DNA of 64,000 nt from Blastocatellia bacterium (lineage in GTDB: Bacteria > Acidobacteriota > Blastocatellia > UBA7656 > JADIYM01), in assembly GCA_016705245.1 (NCBI GenBank), contig JADIYM010000016.1, positions 62,001 to 126,000 on the forward strand. The letters run 5' to 3'. The position numbers and the translations under genes were made by a program. Under the pieces are notes generated by a model, which worked only from the letters and a program-made list of their open reading frames with translations, did no database searches and was not told the DNA's origin. Shown one piece after another: positions 25,165 to 33,700 of the stretch; the first letter of the stretch is position 1; each line of letters starts with the position of its first letter.

Positions 25165-27033
25165 TCACGAGCCCGCCGGCTCGCTGGCCGCCGGGATCTC
25201 GACGTGCAGCGACAGGCCGCGATCGTCGTTGTGCGTCGCCCAGATCCGCCCGTGATGCGCCAGTACGATCGAGCGGCTGATCGCGAGTCCCATCCCCAGC
25301 CCGTTGGGTTTGGTGCTCCCGAATCGCTCGAACATCCACTCGAGGTCCACAGCCTCCGATCCGCAACCCGTGTCGCGAACGACCACCGCGACCGCCTCTC
25401 CGGTGGCGGTTTGCGTCTCGATGCGGATCTGACGATAGTCACCCGGCCCTCGGGCAATTGCATCTTCGGCGTTCACGAGAAGGTTGAGGATCACCTGCCG
25501 CAACTGAACGGGATCGCCAACGACCTGTGGCAGTCGCTCCGCGGGGTGGAATTCCACGCGGATGTCTTTTCCGCTCAAGTCCGACCGCAGCAATCGCACC
25601 ATGTCCTCGACGATTGAGTTCATGTCGACGAGCTTCCGCTCCGAAGGTTGCTTTCGGAACAGGAGGCGAAGGCGTTCGATCGTTTCGGCTGCACGCTTCA
25701 CGTCGTCGACGATGTCGCCAAGCGCCTCATCGAGTTCCCCGGGTTGCATCATTCCCCTGGTCGCGAGCCGGCGAAGAGCGTGAGCATTCGTCTGGATTGC
25801 CACAAGTGGCTGTCCGATTTCATGTGTGATCGAGGCCGCCAGCTCTCCGAGGGTGGTCAGGCGAAGTGCGTGGGCGAGTTCGTCACGCTGACGCCGCGCC
25901 TCGTTTTCGGCCTTCCGGGCGGTCGCGTCCGCGCGCCGGCGCTGTGAGAGGCTGACAAGAAGGCCGACGATCAGCGCGCTCTGCAGTATGGCAATGGTGA
26001 CACCGGCCACGATGTAGCCCTTGTACATGTCCCATATCGAGACGGTGCGATGACGGATCTCGCTTCCCGCCGGCACACGTGCCTCGTCGAGATTCCACCG
26101 GCGCAGTTGCCTCCAGTCGAAGATGTACGCATTGGCGGCCTGCTCGATCACCGGGAGGTTCGGCGTCGTTTCGCCGTGCAGAATGCGGACGCCGAGATGC
26201 GCCGCCTGCCGCCCGTGCGTGTCGACGCTGTAGACGTGACCGCCGACGACTCCGAGGTCGAGGTATTGATCGACGGCGACGTAGACGGGGGCGTTGGCGA
26301 CGCCGGCGATCTCGGCGAGCGCATCGTGCGGGATGAACGCGCTGCCTGCGCCGTCTGAGAAGATCGTCAAATAGAGGATTGCGCTCTTCTCCGGCAGGTT
26401 TGCAGCGGTGGCGAGCAATTCTGGCATCGGCAAGTCGGTCAGATACGTGATGCGGACGCGATCTTCGTAAGCGGCGAGATCGCGCCGCGCGATCTCCTGG
26501 AGCTGCCTGTCGAACTTTGCGGTTCCACCGACCACGAAAAGGTTCTGTGTCTCCGGCTGCAGGCGTAACGCGATGTCGATCGTCGGCGCGTAGTTGCGCT
26601 TGATGGCGACGCCGGTCACCGTCGGGGGCAGTGGCTGTGTCTCCATGTAGGACGAGTCGACGCCGCAGAAGACAATGGGGACGTCCGGGAACAGCGACTG
26701 GCGATTGTTCAGCAGGAAATCGAGGGACGGCTGCATGACCGCGACGATCAGATCTGGACGCTTGTTCGCGTACTTTCGGGCGAAGTGATCGCGCAGCAGG
26801 ACGTCGTAGCCGGGGTCCTTGAACTGCGAGAGGTTGAGCGATTCGGACCAGAACTCGACGTCACTGGCGAGGTCCGCCTTGAACGTATCGCGCAGGCTGC
26901 GGTTGATGACGGCGAGTCCCGGGAGATCGGGGTTTTCGTCGAAAACGAAGAGGACGGTCTTGCGCGGAGCGGCAGCCGCCGGAATGCAGAGCAGCAACAC
27001 CGCGAGCGACAACAGGACCGCTCGGAGGTTCAC
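25165..27033 (-). CDS. Sensor histidine kinase with periplasmic ABC-substrate-binding-like sensor domain
   Basis: A 622-residue membrane kinase. Residues 1-22 are a signal peptide or first helix, then a periplasmic type-I binding-protein fold (KTVLFVFDENPDLPGLAVIN, YVAVDQYLDLGVVGGHVYSV) to about 300, a helix at 340-363 and a coiled linker (RRRADATARKAENEARRQRD). The dimerisation/phosphoacceptor region is GELAASITHEIGQPLVAIQT with His404, followed by HATPase motifs NLLVNAEDAI (N box), VRDTGCGSE (G1) and STKPNGLGMGLAISRSIV (G2). It should sense a ligand through the binding-protein domain, possibly a solute or a quinone. No response regulator is adjacent, so it is an orphan kinase. Confidence 0.9.
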   Translation of the reverse strand: MNLRAVLLSLAVLLLCIPAAAAPRKTVLFVFDENPDLPGLAVINRSLRDTFKADLASDVEFWSESLNLSQFKDPGYDVLLRDHFARKYANKRPDLIVAVMQPSLDFLLNNRQSLFPDVPIVFCGVDSSYMETQPLPPTVTGVAIKRNYAPTIDIALRLQPETQNLFVVGGTAKFDRQLQEIARRDLAAYEDRVRITYLTDLPMPELLATAANLPEKSAILYLTIFSDGAGSAFIPHDALAEIAGVANAPVYVAVDQYLDLGVVGGHVYSVDTHGRQAAHLGVRILHGETTPNLPVIEQAANAYIFDWRQLRRWNLDEARVPAGSEIRHRTVSIWDMYKGYIVAGVTIAILQSALIVGLLVSLSQRRRADATARKAENEARRQRDELAHALRLTTLGELAASITHEIGQPLVAIQTNAHALRRLATRGMMQPGELDEALGDIVDDVKRAAETIERLRLLFRKQPSERKLVDMNSIVEDMVRLLRSDLSGKDIRVEFHPAERLPQVVGDPVQLRQVILNLLVNAEDAIARGPGDYRQIRIETQTATGEAVAVVVRDTGCGSEAVDLEWMFERFGSTKPNGLGMGLAISRSIVLAHHGRIWATHNDDRGLSLHVEIPAASEPAGS

Positions 27034-27210
27034 GTGCGCAGCCGTGAGTTCGGTTGTGACGGTGTCATCGTAACGCTGTCAGCTTTACTGGCGCCCAGAA
27101 GTCCTCCACGTCTCCGTTGAGCAGACGTCGCGAGTATGGGACGTCGGAATACCCGAGTCAATTTCGATGACGTCCCCGGTGTTCACCACAGCCGCTTCGG
27201 ACCGGGAATC

Positions 27211-27254
27211 CTAAGCGGCGCTTCACGCCGCACTACAAAGCGCTTGGCGCAATG
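27211..27254. repeat. Single arm of repeat family C
   Basis: The stretch ctaagcggcgcttcacgccg followed by cactacaaagcgcttggcgc matches the right arm of the family C palindrome with several substitutions. It lies just upstream of the phosphatase-fold gene. It looks like a decaying half element. Confidence 0.65.
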
Positions 27255-27313
27255 CTTCAGAGCGCTTTCGATCGCTTGCCTGTATGCAAGCAGAGCGGGT
27301 AAGAGAGTCGGCC

Positions 27314-27937
27314 ATGAGATCTCTCGTCGTCGCGTGTTTTGTCGGTGGACTGCTCGTGCTTGCGGGCTGCAATCGAGCTGCCACACCCGCGCCCGGTCCG
27401 ACCATCGTCTACGTCGTCCGTCACGCGGAGAAGGCAACTGACCCCAAGGACCCGCCTCTATCGCCGGCGGGCGTCGTGCGTGCCGACGCATTGGCCCGCG
27501 TGCTCGAAGGTGCGGAGATCTCCGCGATCTACAGTTCCGAGACCACCCGGACCGAAAGCACCGTGCGGCCACTCTCCCAGAAGATCGGCATCCCTATCTC
27601 GCACGGTACGGCCCCCATGGATGACGCGGCGGCGTACGCGCGCCAACTCGCCGCCGAGGTGCTCGCAAAACACCGCGGCCAAAGCGTTGTAATCGTGAAC
27701 CACTCGAACACGGTTCCGGTGATCGTCGAGACGCTCTCGGGCCAGGCCGTCGAACCCATGAACGACTACGAATACGCAACACTCTTCATCGTGACCATTC
27801 CGCCCGATGGCCCGCCGTCGGTCGTGCGCGCCCAGTACGGTCAGCCGGACGGAATGGCGCCGACCGCGCCGCAGGCCGCGGCGGTGCGCGTGCCCGCGAC
27901 CGCGGGCGGCACGGATGGCGGAGGGGGCTCGATATGA
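27314..27937 (+). CDS. Histidine phosphatase (phosphoglycerate mutase-like) lipoprotein
   Basis: A 207-residue protein starting MRSLVVACFVGGLLVLAGCN, a textbook lipoprotein signal with Cys at 19. The phosphatase motif IVYVVRHAEKATDPKDPPLS contains RHAEK with the catalytic His, and IVNHSNTVPVIVETLSG supplies the second active-site His. SAIYSSETTRTESTVRPLSQ is the usual third block. It would act on a phosphorylated substrate in the periplasm or at the cell surface. The Gly-rich C-terminus (GGTDGGGGSI) is unstructured. The stop overlaps the next start by four bases (atga), so the two are co-translated. Confidence 0.9.
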   Translation: MRSLVVACFVGGLLVLAGCNRAATPAPGPTIVYVVRHAEKATDPKDPPLSPAGVVRADALARVLEGAEISAIYSSETTRTESTVRPLSQKIGIPISHGTAPMDDAAAYARQLAAEVLAKHRGQSVVIVNHSNTVPVIVETLSGQAVEPMNDYEYATLFIVTIPPDGPPSVVRAQYGQPDGMAPTAPQAAAVRVPATAGGTDGGGGSI

Positions 27938-28785
27938 CCGAGTGCTTTACCGATCTTCGTGAGGCCATCGCCGAGGCTGCGCCGCGACTGCTCGCAATTG
28001 GTGCAGCGGCCAGCGCCGTCCGTGCGCGCGGGGACGCGTGGTCCGCGCGCGAGATCATCGGCCACCTCATTGATTCGGCGGCCAACAACCATCCGCGATT
28101 CGTTCGCGGACAGCTCGAGGACCATCTTGACTTCGCGGGATACGCGCAGGATGAATGGGTGGCGGTCCAGCAGCACCAGTCACTGGACTGGAAGGAACTT
28201 GTTGGTTTGTGGCGCCTCTACAACCTCCACCTGGCGAACGTGATGGAGGCGGCGCCGGCGGACGTCCGGCATCGACCGGTCGCTCGTCACAGCCTCCACC
28301 GCATTGCTTGGAGGCCCATGCCGTCATCCGAACCGGCGACGCTCGACTACCTGATGCGCGACTACGTCGGGCACCTGCGACATCACCTCGCGCAGATTTT
28401 CGGATTGCAGGAGGAAACCGCGTCAGCGCAGGGTGTATCGAGTTGCCGCATCACAGCCGCCGACGCGCTCGGGCGCCTGCCCGGGCCGGCCGGAGAGCGC
28501 TTTGCGAAGGTCTTTGGTCGCGGCAACCTCGACATCGAAATCTACGCCCCGCGCGTACGCGATCTGCAGACGCCGCACACGCGCGACGAGGCATACATTG
28601 TCGTGTCCGGCAGCGGCACTTTCGTTCACGGCGAAACTAGCGAACCGTTCGGTCCTGGCGACTACCTCTTCGTCGCGGCCGGTGTCGAGCACCGATTCGA
28701 GAGCTTCACGGACGATCTCGTCGTGTGGGTCGTTTTCTACGGGCCAGAGGGCGGGGAGCGACAGGCGGCGACAGCCGGAGATTGA
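27934..28785 (+). CDS. DinB-cupin fusion protein
   Basis: A 283-residue protein with two folds. Residues 1-165 are a DinB bundle: WSAREIIGHLIDSAANNHPR gives the first His and DYVGHLRHHLAQIFGLQ the C-terminal pair. Residues 170-275 form a cupin barrel: YAPRVRDLQTPHTRDEAYIV with two His and one Glu of motif 1, VSGSGTFVHGETSEPFGPGD, and motif 2 FVAAGVEHRFESFTDDLVVW. Both halves can bind a divalent metal, so this may be a two-centre thiol or redox enzyme. I know DinB and cupin mainly as separate proteins. Coupled to the phosphatase-fold gene by a 4-bp overlap. Confidence 0.87.
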   Translation: MTECFTDLREAIAEAAPRLLAIGAAASAVRARGDAWSAREIIGHLIDSAANNHPRFVRGQLEDHLDFAGYAQDEWVAVQQHQSLDWKELVGLWRLYNLHLANVMEAAPADVRHRPVARHSLHRIAWRPMPSSEPATLDYLMRDYVGHLRHHLAQIFGLQEETASAQGVSSCRITAADALGRLPGPAGERFAKVFGRGNLDIEIYAPRVRDLQTPHTRDEAYIVVSGSGTFVHGETSEPFGPGDYLFVAAGVEHRFESFTDDLVVWVVFYGPEGGERQAATAGD

Positions 28786-28849
28786 AATCGGCGGGAACCG
28801 GCGGCAGATCGTCGCGTCCACACGGTCATCAAGCGGCAGGAGGTCACGG

Positions 28850-29229
28850 ATGAATCGAGTTCATCTATCGAATCGAATGGCGACTCTCCTCATGACCGTA
28901 CTGGCAATCGCCCTGGCCGCGATTCCGGTCCAGGCCCAATCCGGGCGAGCCACGATACGGGGCTATATCGATTCGACGACGTCGGGCGCAACAACGTTAA
29001 GGCGCAAGGCGTGGTTGCGCGGGTTGAAATGATCCGAATGAACGACGGCCTGGAGGTGTCCCCGGCCGTGACGAACACGGACGACATCGGGGCGTATATG
29101 CTCGAGCAACTTCAGGCGGGCGACTACGTCCTCCGCATCAGCTCGCCAGGCTTCCGAACGTATGAAATCGCGCTGTATCTGCCGTCGGACTTCGAGTGCA
29201 AGATTGCGACGCACCTGAAGAAGGAGTGA
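28850..29229 (+). pseudogene. Secreted carboxypeptidase-regulatory-like domain protein, frameshifted
   Basis: The ATG at 28850 follows an excellent Shine-Dalgarno (aggaggtcacgg). The peptide begins with a signal sequence (RMATLLMTVLAIALAAIPVQ) and GRATIRGYID, the first strand of a CarboxypepD_reg beta-sandwich. The frame then breaks near 28970; two bases over it continues FDDVGRNNVKAQGVVARVEM and AYMLEQLQAGDYVLRISSPG to a stop at 29229. Joined, this is a single small Ig-like transthyretin-related domain, a common periplasmic module. As read, the start frame ends at 29032. It is either a pseudogene or a single indel error. Confidence 0.7.
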
Positions 29230-29255
29230 GGCTCGGGACCCTTTCCGGCACCACC

Positions 29256-29615
29256 GTGAAAACGAAGCCGACCGATCGACCGACGTCGCGGTCTCCGTAT
29301 GGAGAACCGAGCCTTCCGCTCGCTCCGGGGCCTATCCACGTGCCCGATGACGTGACGTCGGCGCTTCGCAGCGCGCGCTGGCGCCTGCTGATGCCGATGG
29401 CCGCCAACATTCTCGCATTCGTGGGCGGCATCCTCGTGCTCATTCCCATTGGCGGTCCGTGGCTGTTCATCGGATTTCAGCTTGCCGTGCTCTTCGGGAT
29501 AAAGATCTGGGCAGAGTCGATCTGGAAGTGTCCGCGATGCGAGAAGCCGCTCGGAAAATCTCTGACGCCCGAGGCGTGCAGTCACTGTGGACAAGTGTTC
29601 CGATCGCGGCCCTGA
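29256..29615 (+). CDS. Small membrane protein with C-terminal zinc ribbon
   Basis: A 119-residue protein with GTG start at 29256 (an in-frame upstream extension overlaps the previous gene and is less likely). A polar N-terminus is followed by two hydrophobic helices (MAANILAFVGGILVLIPIGG and WLFIGFQLAVLFGIKIWAES), then a zinc-ribbon with CPRC and CSHC pairs (IWKCPRCEKPLGKSL...CSHCGQVF). Such proteins may bind zinc or nucleic acid from the membrane, but no function is known to me. The same general plan, with a zinc ribbon at the other end, occurs in the last gene of the window. Confidence 0.65.
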   Translation: MKTKPTDRPTSRSPYGEPSLPLAPGPIHVPDDVTSALRSARWRLLMPMAANILAFVGGILVLIPIGGPWLFIGFQLAVLFGIKIWAESIWKCPRCEKPLGKSLTPEACSHCGQVFRSRP

Positions 29616-29643
29616 AGACGCGTCGGACACGCAGGATATAGCC

Positions 29644-30177
29644 GTGACCATCTCGATTCGACTAGCGACCACCGCCGACGCGTCCGCCATCTCGGCGCTC
29701 ATCGACGCGTCGGTGCGACGGCTCAGCGAGGGTTACTATTCGGCGGAGGAGATCGAGCGTGCGCTGGTCAGGGTCTTTGGCGTCGACAGCCAGCTCATCG
29801 CCGACGGAACGTATTACGTCGCTGAGGAAAATGGCGAGATCGTCGGATGCGGCGGATGGGGCCGGCGCGCGACGCTGTACGGAGGCGACCAGGCCGAGCG
29901 CAACGACGCCGAGCTCGATCCGGCGACGGATGCGGCGAAGATCCGGGCGTTCTATGTGGCGCCGACCCACGCGCGTCGAGGCATCGCCCGGCAGCTGCTC
30001 GATGTGTGCGAGTCGGCGGCCCGGGCGCACGGTTTCCGGCGAGCCGAGCTAGCGGCGACGCTGCCGGGCGTGCCGCTCTATTCGGCAATGGGGTACGCGG
30101 GCGACGAAGAGGTCGCGTCGGATCTGGGGGAGGGGTACGAGCTCAAGTGCGTGCGGATGGAGAAGGTGCTCGTGTAG
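29644..30177 (+). CDS. GNAT family N-acetyltransferase
   Basis: A 177-residue enzyme from GTG 29644 (VTISIRLATTADASAISALI). The acetyl-CoA binding motif A is IRAFYVAPTHARRGIARQLL, with the R/Q-x-x-G-x-A pyrophosphate loop as RRGIAR, and VVAEENGEIVGCGGW-like strand 4 precedes it. The C-terminal LYSAMGYAGDEEVASDLGEG is strand 6-7. It transfers an acetyl group from acetyl-CoA to an unknown amine. Nothing in the neighbourhood gives the substrate. Confidence 0.88.
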   Translation: MTISIRLATTADASAISALIDASVRRLSEGYYSAEEIERALVRVFGVDSQLIADGTYYVAEENGEIVGCGGWGRRATLYGGDQAERNDAELDPATDAAKIRAFYVAPTHARRGIARQLLDVCESAARAHGFRRAELAATLPGVPLYSAMGYAGDEEVASDLGEGYELKCVRMEKVLV

Positions 30178-30194
30178 CGAACAAGACGCCTTTG

Positions 30195-30280
30195 CCTCCG
30201 TGGCTCTGTGCCTCGATGTCTCTGTGTGCGAAGCGTCTGAAGAGCTTCGCACACAGAGCCACAAAGATACGGAGGCACGG
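30195..30280. repeat. Intergenic inverted repeat, family A copy 3
   Basis: Arms at 30195-30236 and 30243-30280 (ctccgtggctctgtgcctcg... and cacacagagccacaaagata...) form a hairpin with a very short loop between convergent acetyltransferase and ABM genes. Confidence 0.8.
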
Positions 30281-30325
30281 AGCATTCCGGTGGAGTAGAC
30301 GACGCGGCCGCGCCGTCGAAGCCTC

Positions 30326-30649
30326 TCAATCGAGCGCAACCTGTCCCGCAGGAATCAGGAACCTGATTTTTGGGTGGTATTCGACAGCCTCGGCGACAAT
30401 CTGCTGACCATCCGGACCCGATCGGAATGCCTCGAAGGCATCGCGCGACGTCCACTCCGTCAGGACCACGATCGACGTGCGGTCTTCGCCTTCGAAGACC
30501 CGGCACGAAACGAATCCATCGTGTCGCGAACCGTAGGCGAGGGCCAACTCGAGCGCTCGGGCTGCAAGCGGGTTGATGGGCGTCGTTTCCGGGACCTCGT
30601 ACGTGGTGAGTATCGCGAATGCACTCGCGCGCTTTTCAGGGTTCGTCAT
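30326..30649 (-). CDS. Antibiotic biosynthesis monooxygenase (ABM) domain protein
   Basis: A 107-residue dimeric alpha-beta barrel protein. AFAILTTYEVPETTPINPLA, then ALELALAYGSRHDGFVSCRV and TSIVVLTEWTSRDAFEAFRS follow the ABM pattern, with the conserved Trp in TEWTS. Members are small cofactor-free oxygenases, heme-degrading enzymes or unknown. There is no partner gene that would say which. The start is 54 bp from the hybrid kinase stop on the same strand, so it may be the last gene of that transcript. Confidence 0.8.
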   Translation of the reverse strand: MTNPEKRASAFAILTTYEVPETTPINPLAARALELALAYGSRHDGFVSCRVFEGEDRTSIVVLTEWTSRDAFEAFRSGPDGQQIVAEAVEYHPKIRFLIPAGQVALD

Positions 30650-30703
30650 GGTGGCGATTCTCCTTCGAGGGTCCGCGGAGCGGCGGGGCCCTCCACCGCG
30701 AGA

Positions 30704-33700
30704 TCAGCGATCCGGGGCGATCCCCAGTGATTCGGCCAGCCGCCGCAGCGGCTCAACGGCATCGGCGAACTCGAGGTCGTCGACGCAGGCGCGAAGACGC
30801 GCTGCGTCGGGCGACGTCGACGCTCCAAGCAGTTCCTCGAGTCGGTCGAGGGTCGCCTCTGCCGACATGTCGTCGGACAGGAGGCGCTGCATGAGCTCGC
30901 GGACGACCGGCGTGACGATTGACGGATCGATCGCGGCGACCGGTGCGGAGCCCGCCGGCTCTACGGACGTGTCGAGAGCCTCGAGCCCGGGCAGCAGCTC
31001 GGCGACTGCGTCCTTCAGCGCTTGGATCAGAGGCTCGATACCTTCAGGCGACTCCTGCCTCAGTGCCGCCTCGAGCGCGCCGCCCGCGTTCAGCAGGCGC
31101 TCGGCCCCAAGGTTGCCCGCCACGCCCTTGATCGTATGCGCGAGTCGCACGGCATCAGCCTGGTTGCCGCTCGCCAGCAGCGACCGCACGCGGTCGCACG
31201 CCGTGCGGAACTCCTCACGACTCTCGAGCAGCAGCTTCCGGTAGAGCTTCGCGTTGCCGGCGACTCGCTTCAACCCGCCTGAGACATCGAGCCCGGCGAT
31301 GTCGCCGAGTCCATTGCCGGCCGCGGGCGCCGCAGCGGCCTGAGGAGGTTCGACAACGATTGCAGCAGCTGCGGCCGGTGCCTTGTAGAAGCGGCCGAGT
31401 GTCGCGTACAGCGTGTCCGGATCGATCGGCTTCGAAACGTGGTCGTTCATGCCGGCAGCCAGGCAGCTCTGCTTCTCCTCGGTCGTTGCGTGCGCCGTCA
31501 TCGCAACGATAGGGAGCTTCGCGAACCGCTCGTCGGAGCGGATTCTCTTCGTTGCCTGATAGCCATCCATCTCGGGCATCTGCAGGTCCATGAGCACCAC
31601 ATCGAAAGACGTCGGCTCGCGGTCAAGCGTCTCGACAGCTTCGCGGCCGTTGTTTGCGACCGCCACCGTGGCGCCGACTCCCTCCAGCAGCTCCACCGCG
31701 ATTTGCTGGTTGATCTCGTTGTCCTCGGTCAGCAAGAGCCGCATACCGGCCAGCAGGGTCGAGCTGTCGGCTGCACCTGTCGCGTGTCCAGCCGACCCTT
31801 GACCGACATCGGCGAACAGTCGGACGAGCGTATCCACGAGCATGGACTTCGTGATCGGCTTCGTCAGGAAGCCATCGACGCCGAGCCTCTCCGCTTCCTC
31901 GCGAACCTCTTCGCGACCGAAGGCCGTCACCATCACCATGGCCGGCTGCTTGTGTACGTCCTTGTCATCCTTGATTTGCTGTATCGCCTGAAGACCGTCG
32001 ATGCCGGGCATGCGCCAGTCCATGAAAACCAGGTCGTACGGCTCTGTCCCGTCGTGCTGGCGGACGGCCGAGACCGCCTCGGTGCCCGAGGCCACGAGAT
32101 CCACGTGCTCGACGATTCCCGAAAGGGCGTCGGCGAGGATCTCTCTCGCGGCTTCGTTGTCGTCCGCCACGAGTACGTTGAGCCGCGGCAGTCGTTCAGT
32201 CATCCCTGCGCGGTGACCGGTCTCGGCACCAATGCCGAACCAGGCCGTGAACGAGAACGTGCTGCCGACGCCCGACTCGCTTTCGGCCCAGATCTTCCCT
32301 TCCATCAGTTCCACGAGGAGCTGACTGATCGTGAGCCCGAGACCCGTTCCGCCGTGTTTCCGCGTGGTCGACATGTCGGCCTGCGTGAACGCCTGGAAGA
32401 GCTTCGCCACTTGTTCGGGTGTCATGCCGAGACCGGTGTCGCGGACCGAAAACTTCAGGTTCACCCGGTCTTCGTTCCGCTCGAGCATCTCGATCTTGAG
32501 CCGGATCTCGCCACGCTCCGTGAACTTGACGGCGTTGTTCACAAGGTTCGTGAGCACCTGCCCAAGCCGCAACGGATCGCCCCGAAGGTGTGCCGGCAGG
32601 TCCGACGCAACGTCCGCAAGGAACTCGAGCCCCTTTTCATGCGCTTTCTGGGCGGTCAGCACCGTGACAGAGCTGATGACTTCGTCGACGTCGAACGGGA
32701 TGATCTCGATGTCGAGCTTGCCGGCCTCGATCTTCGAGAAGTCGAGAATGTCGTTGATGATGGCGAGCAGCGAGGTCCCGGCGTTGTGGACCTTCGAGAC
32801 GTAGTCGCGTTGCTTGGGGTTCAGGTCGGTCTTGAGCGCGAGGTGCGACAGTCCGATGATCCCGTTCATCGGCGTGCGGATCTCGTGACTCATGTTCGCG
32901 AGGAACATCGACTTGGTCTTCGTCGCCTCTTCGGCGGCGTCCCTCGCGACGAGGAGTTCGGACTCCATCTTTTTGAGGTCCGTGATGTCGGTGGCGACTC
33001 CGGCTATTCCGAGATACTCGCCGTCAGGACCGAGGAGCGGAAACTTGTTCGAAAGGAATGTGTGCTCCACGCCCGCGACGGTCGACACTTCCTCGACGCT
33101 GACCGGCATCTGCAGATCCCGCACCTGCGCGTCCGTTGCTGCGAACTGTTCCGCCTGGACGGTCGGAAACAACTCCGCGTCGGTCCGACCCACGATGTCG
33201 GCCGCATCGCACTCGAACGACTCGCACCAGCGGCGATTCACCATCATGTACCGGCCATCGGCGGACTTCACGAATACGTGCGCGTCAGTGTTGTCCATCA
33301 CGCTCTGAAGCAATTGTCGGCTGCGTTGCGACTCCTCCTCGGCTGCCTTGCGCTCGGTGATGTCGCTGAAACTCACGACGGCGCCGACGATCTCACCGTC
33401 CTTGCGGATCGGCGTGGCCCCGTATTCGACCGGAAAACTCGAGCCGTCCTTTCGCCAGAGAACCTCGTCGTCGATACGGCTCGGCGTGCCGTGAGTGTAG
33501 GCCGCAAACATCGGGCATTTCTCGCGGGGATAGTCGCTACCGTCAGCTCGATGGTGGTGGAACAAGGCGTGGGACGGCTGGCCAAGCAACTCGTCCGATG
33601 TGAAGCCGAGCATCTCGGAGACCGCCGGATTGACGAACGTGACCCGACCCTCGGTGTCGCATCCGAAAATTCCCTCGGCCGTCGACTCGAGAATCTGTCG

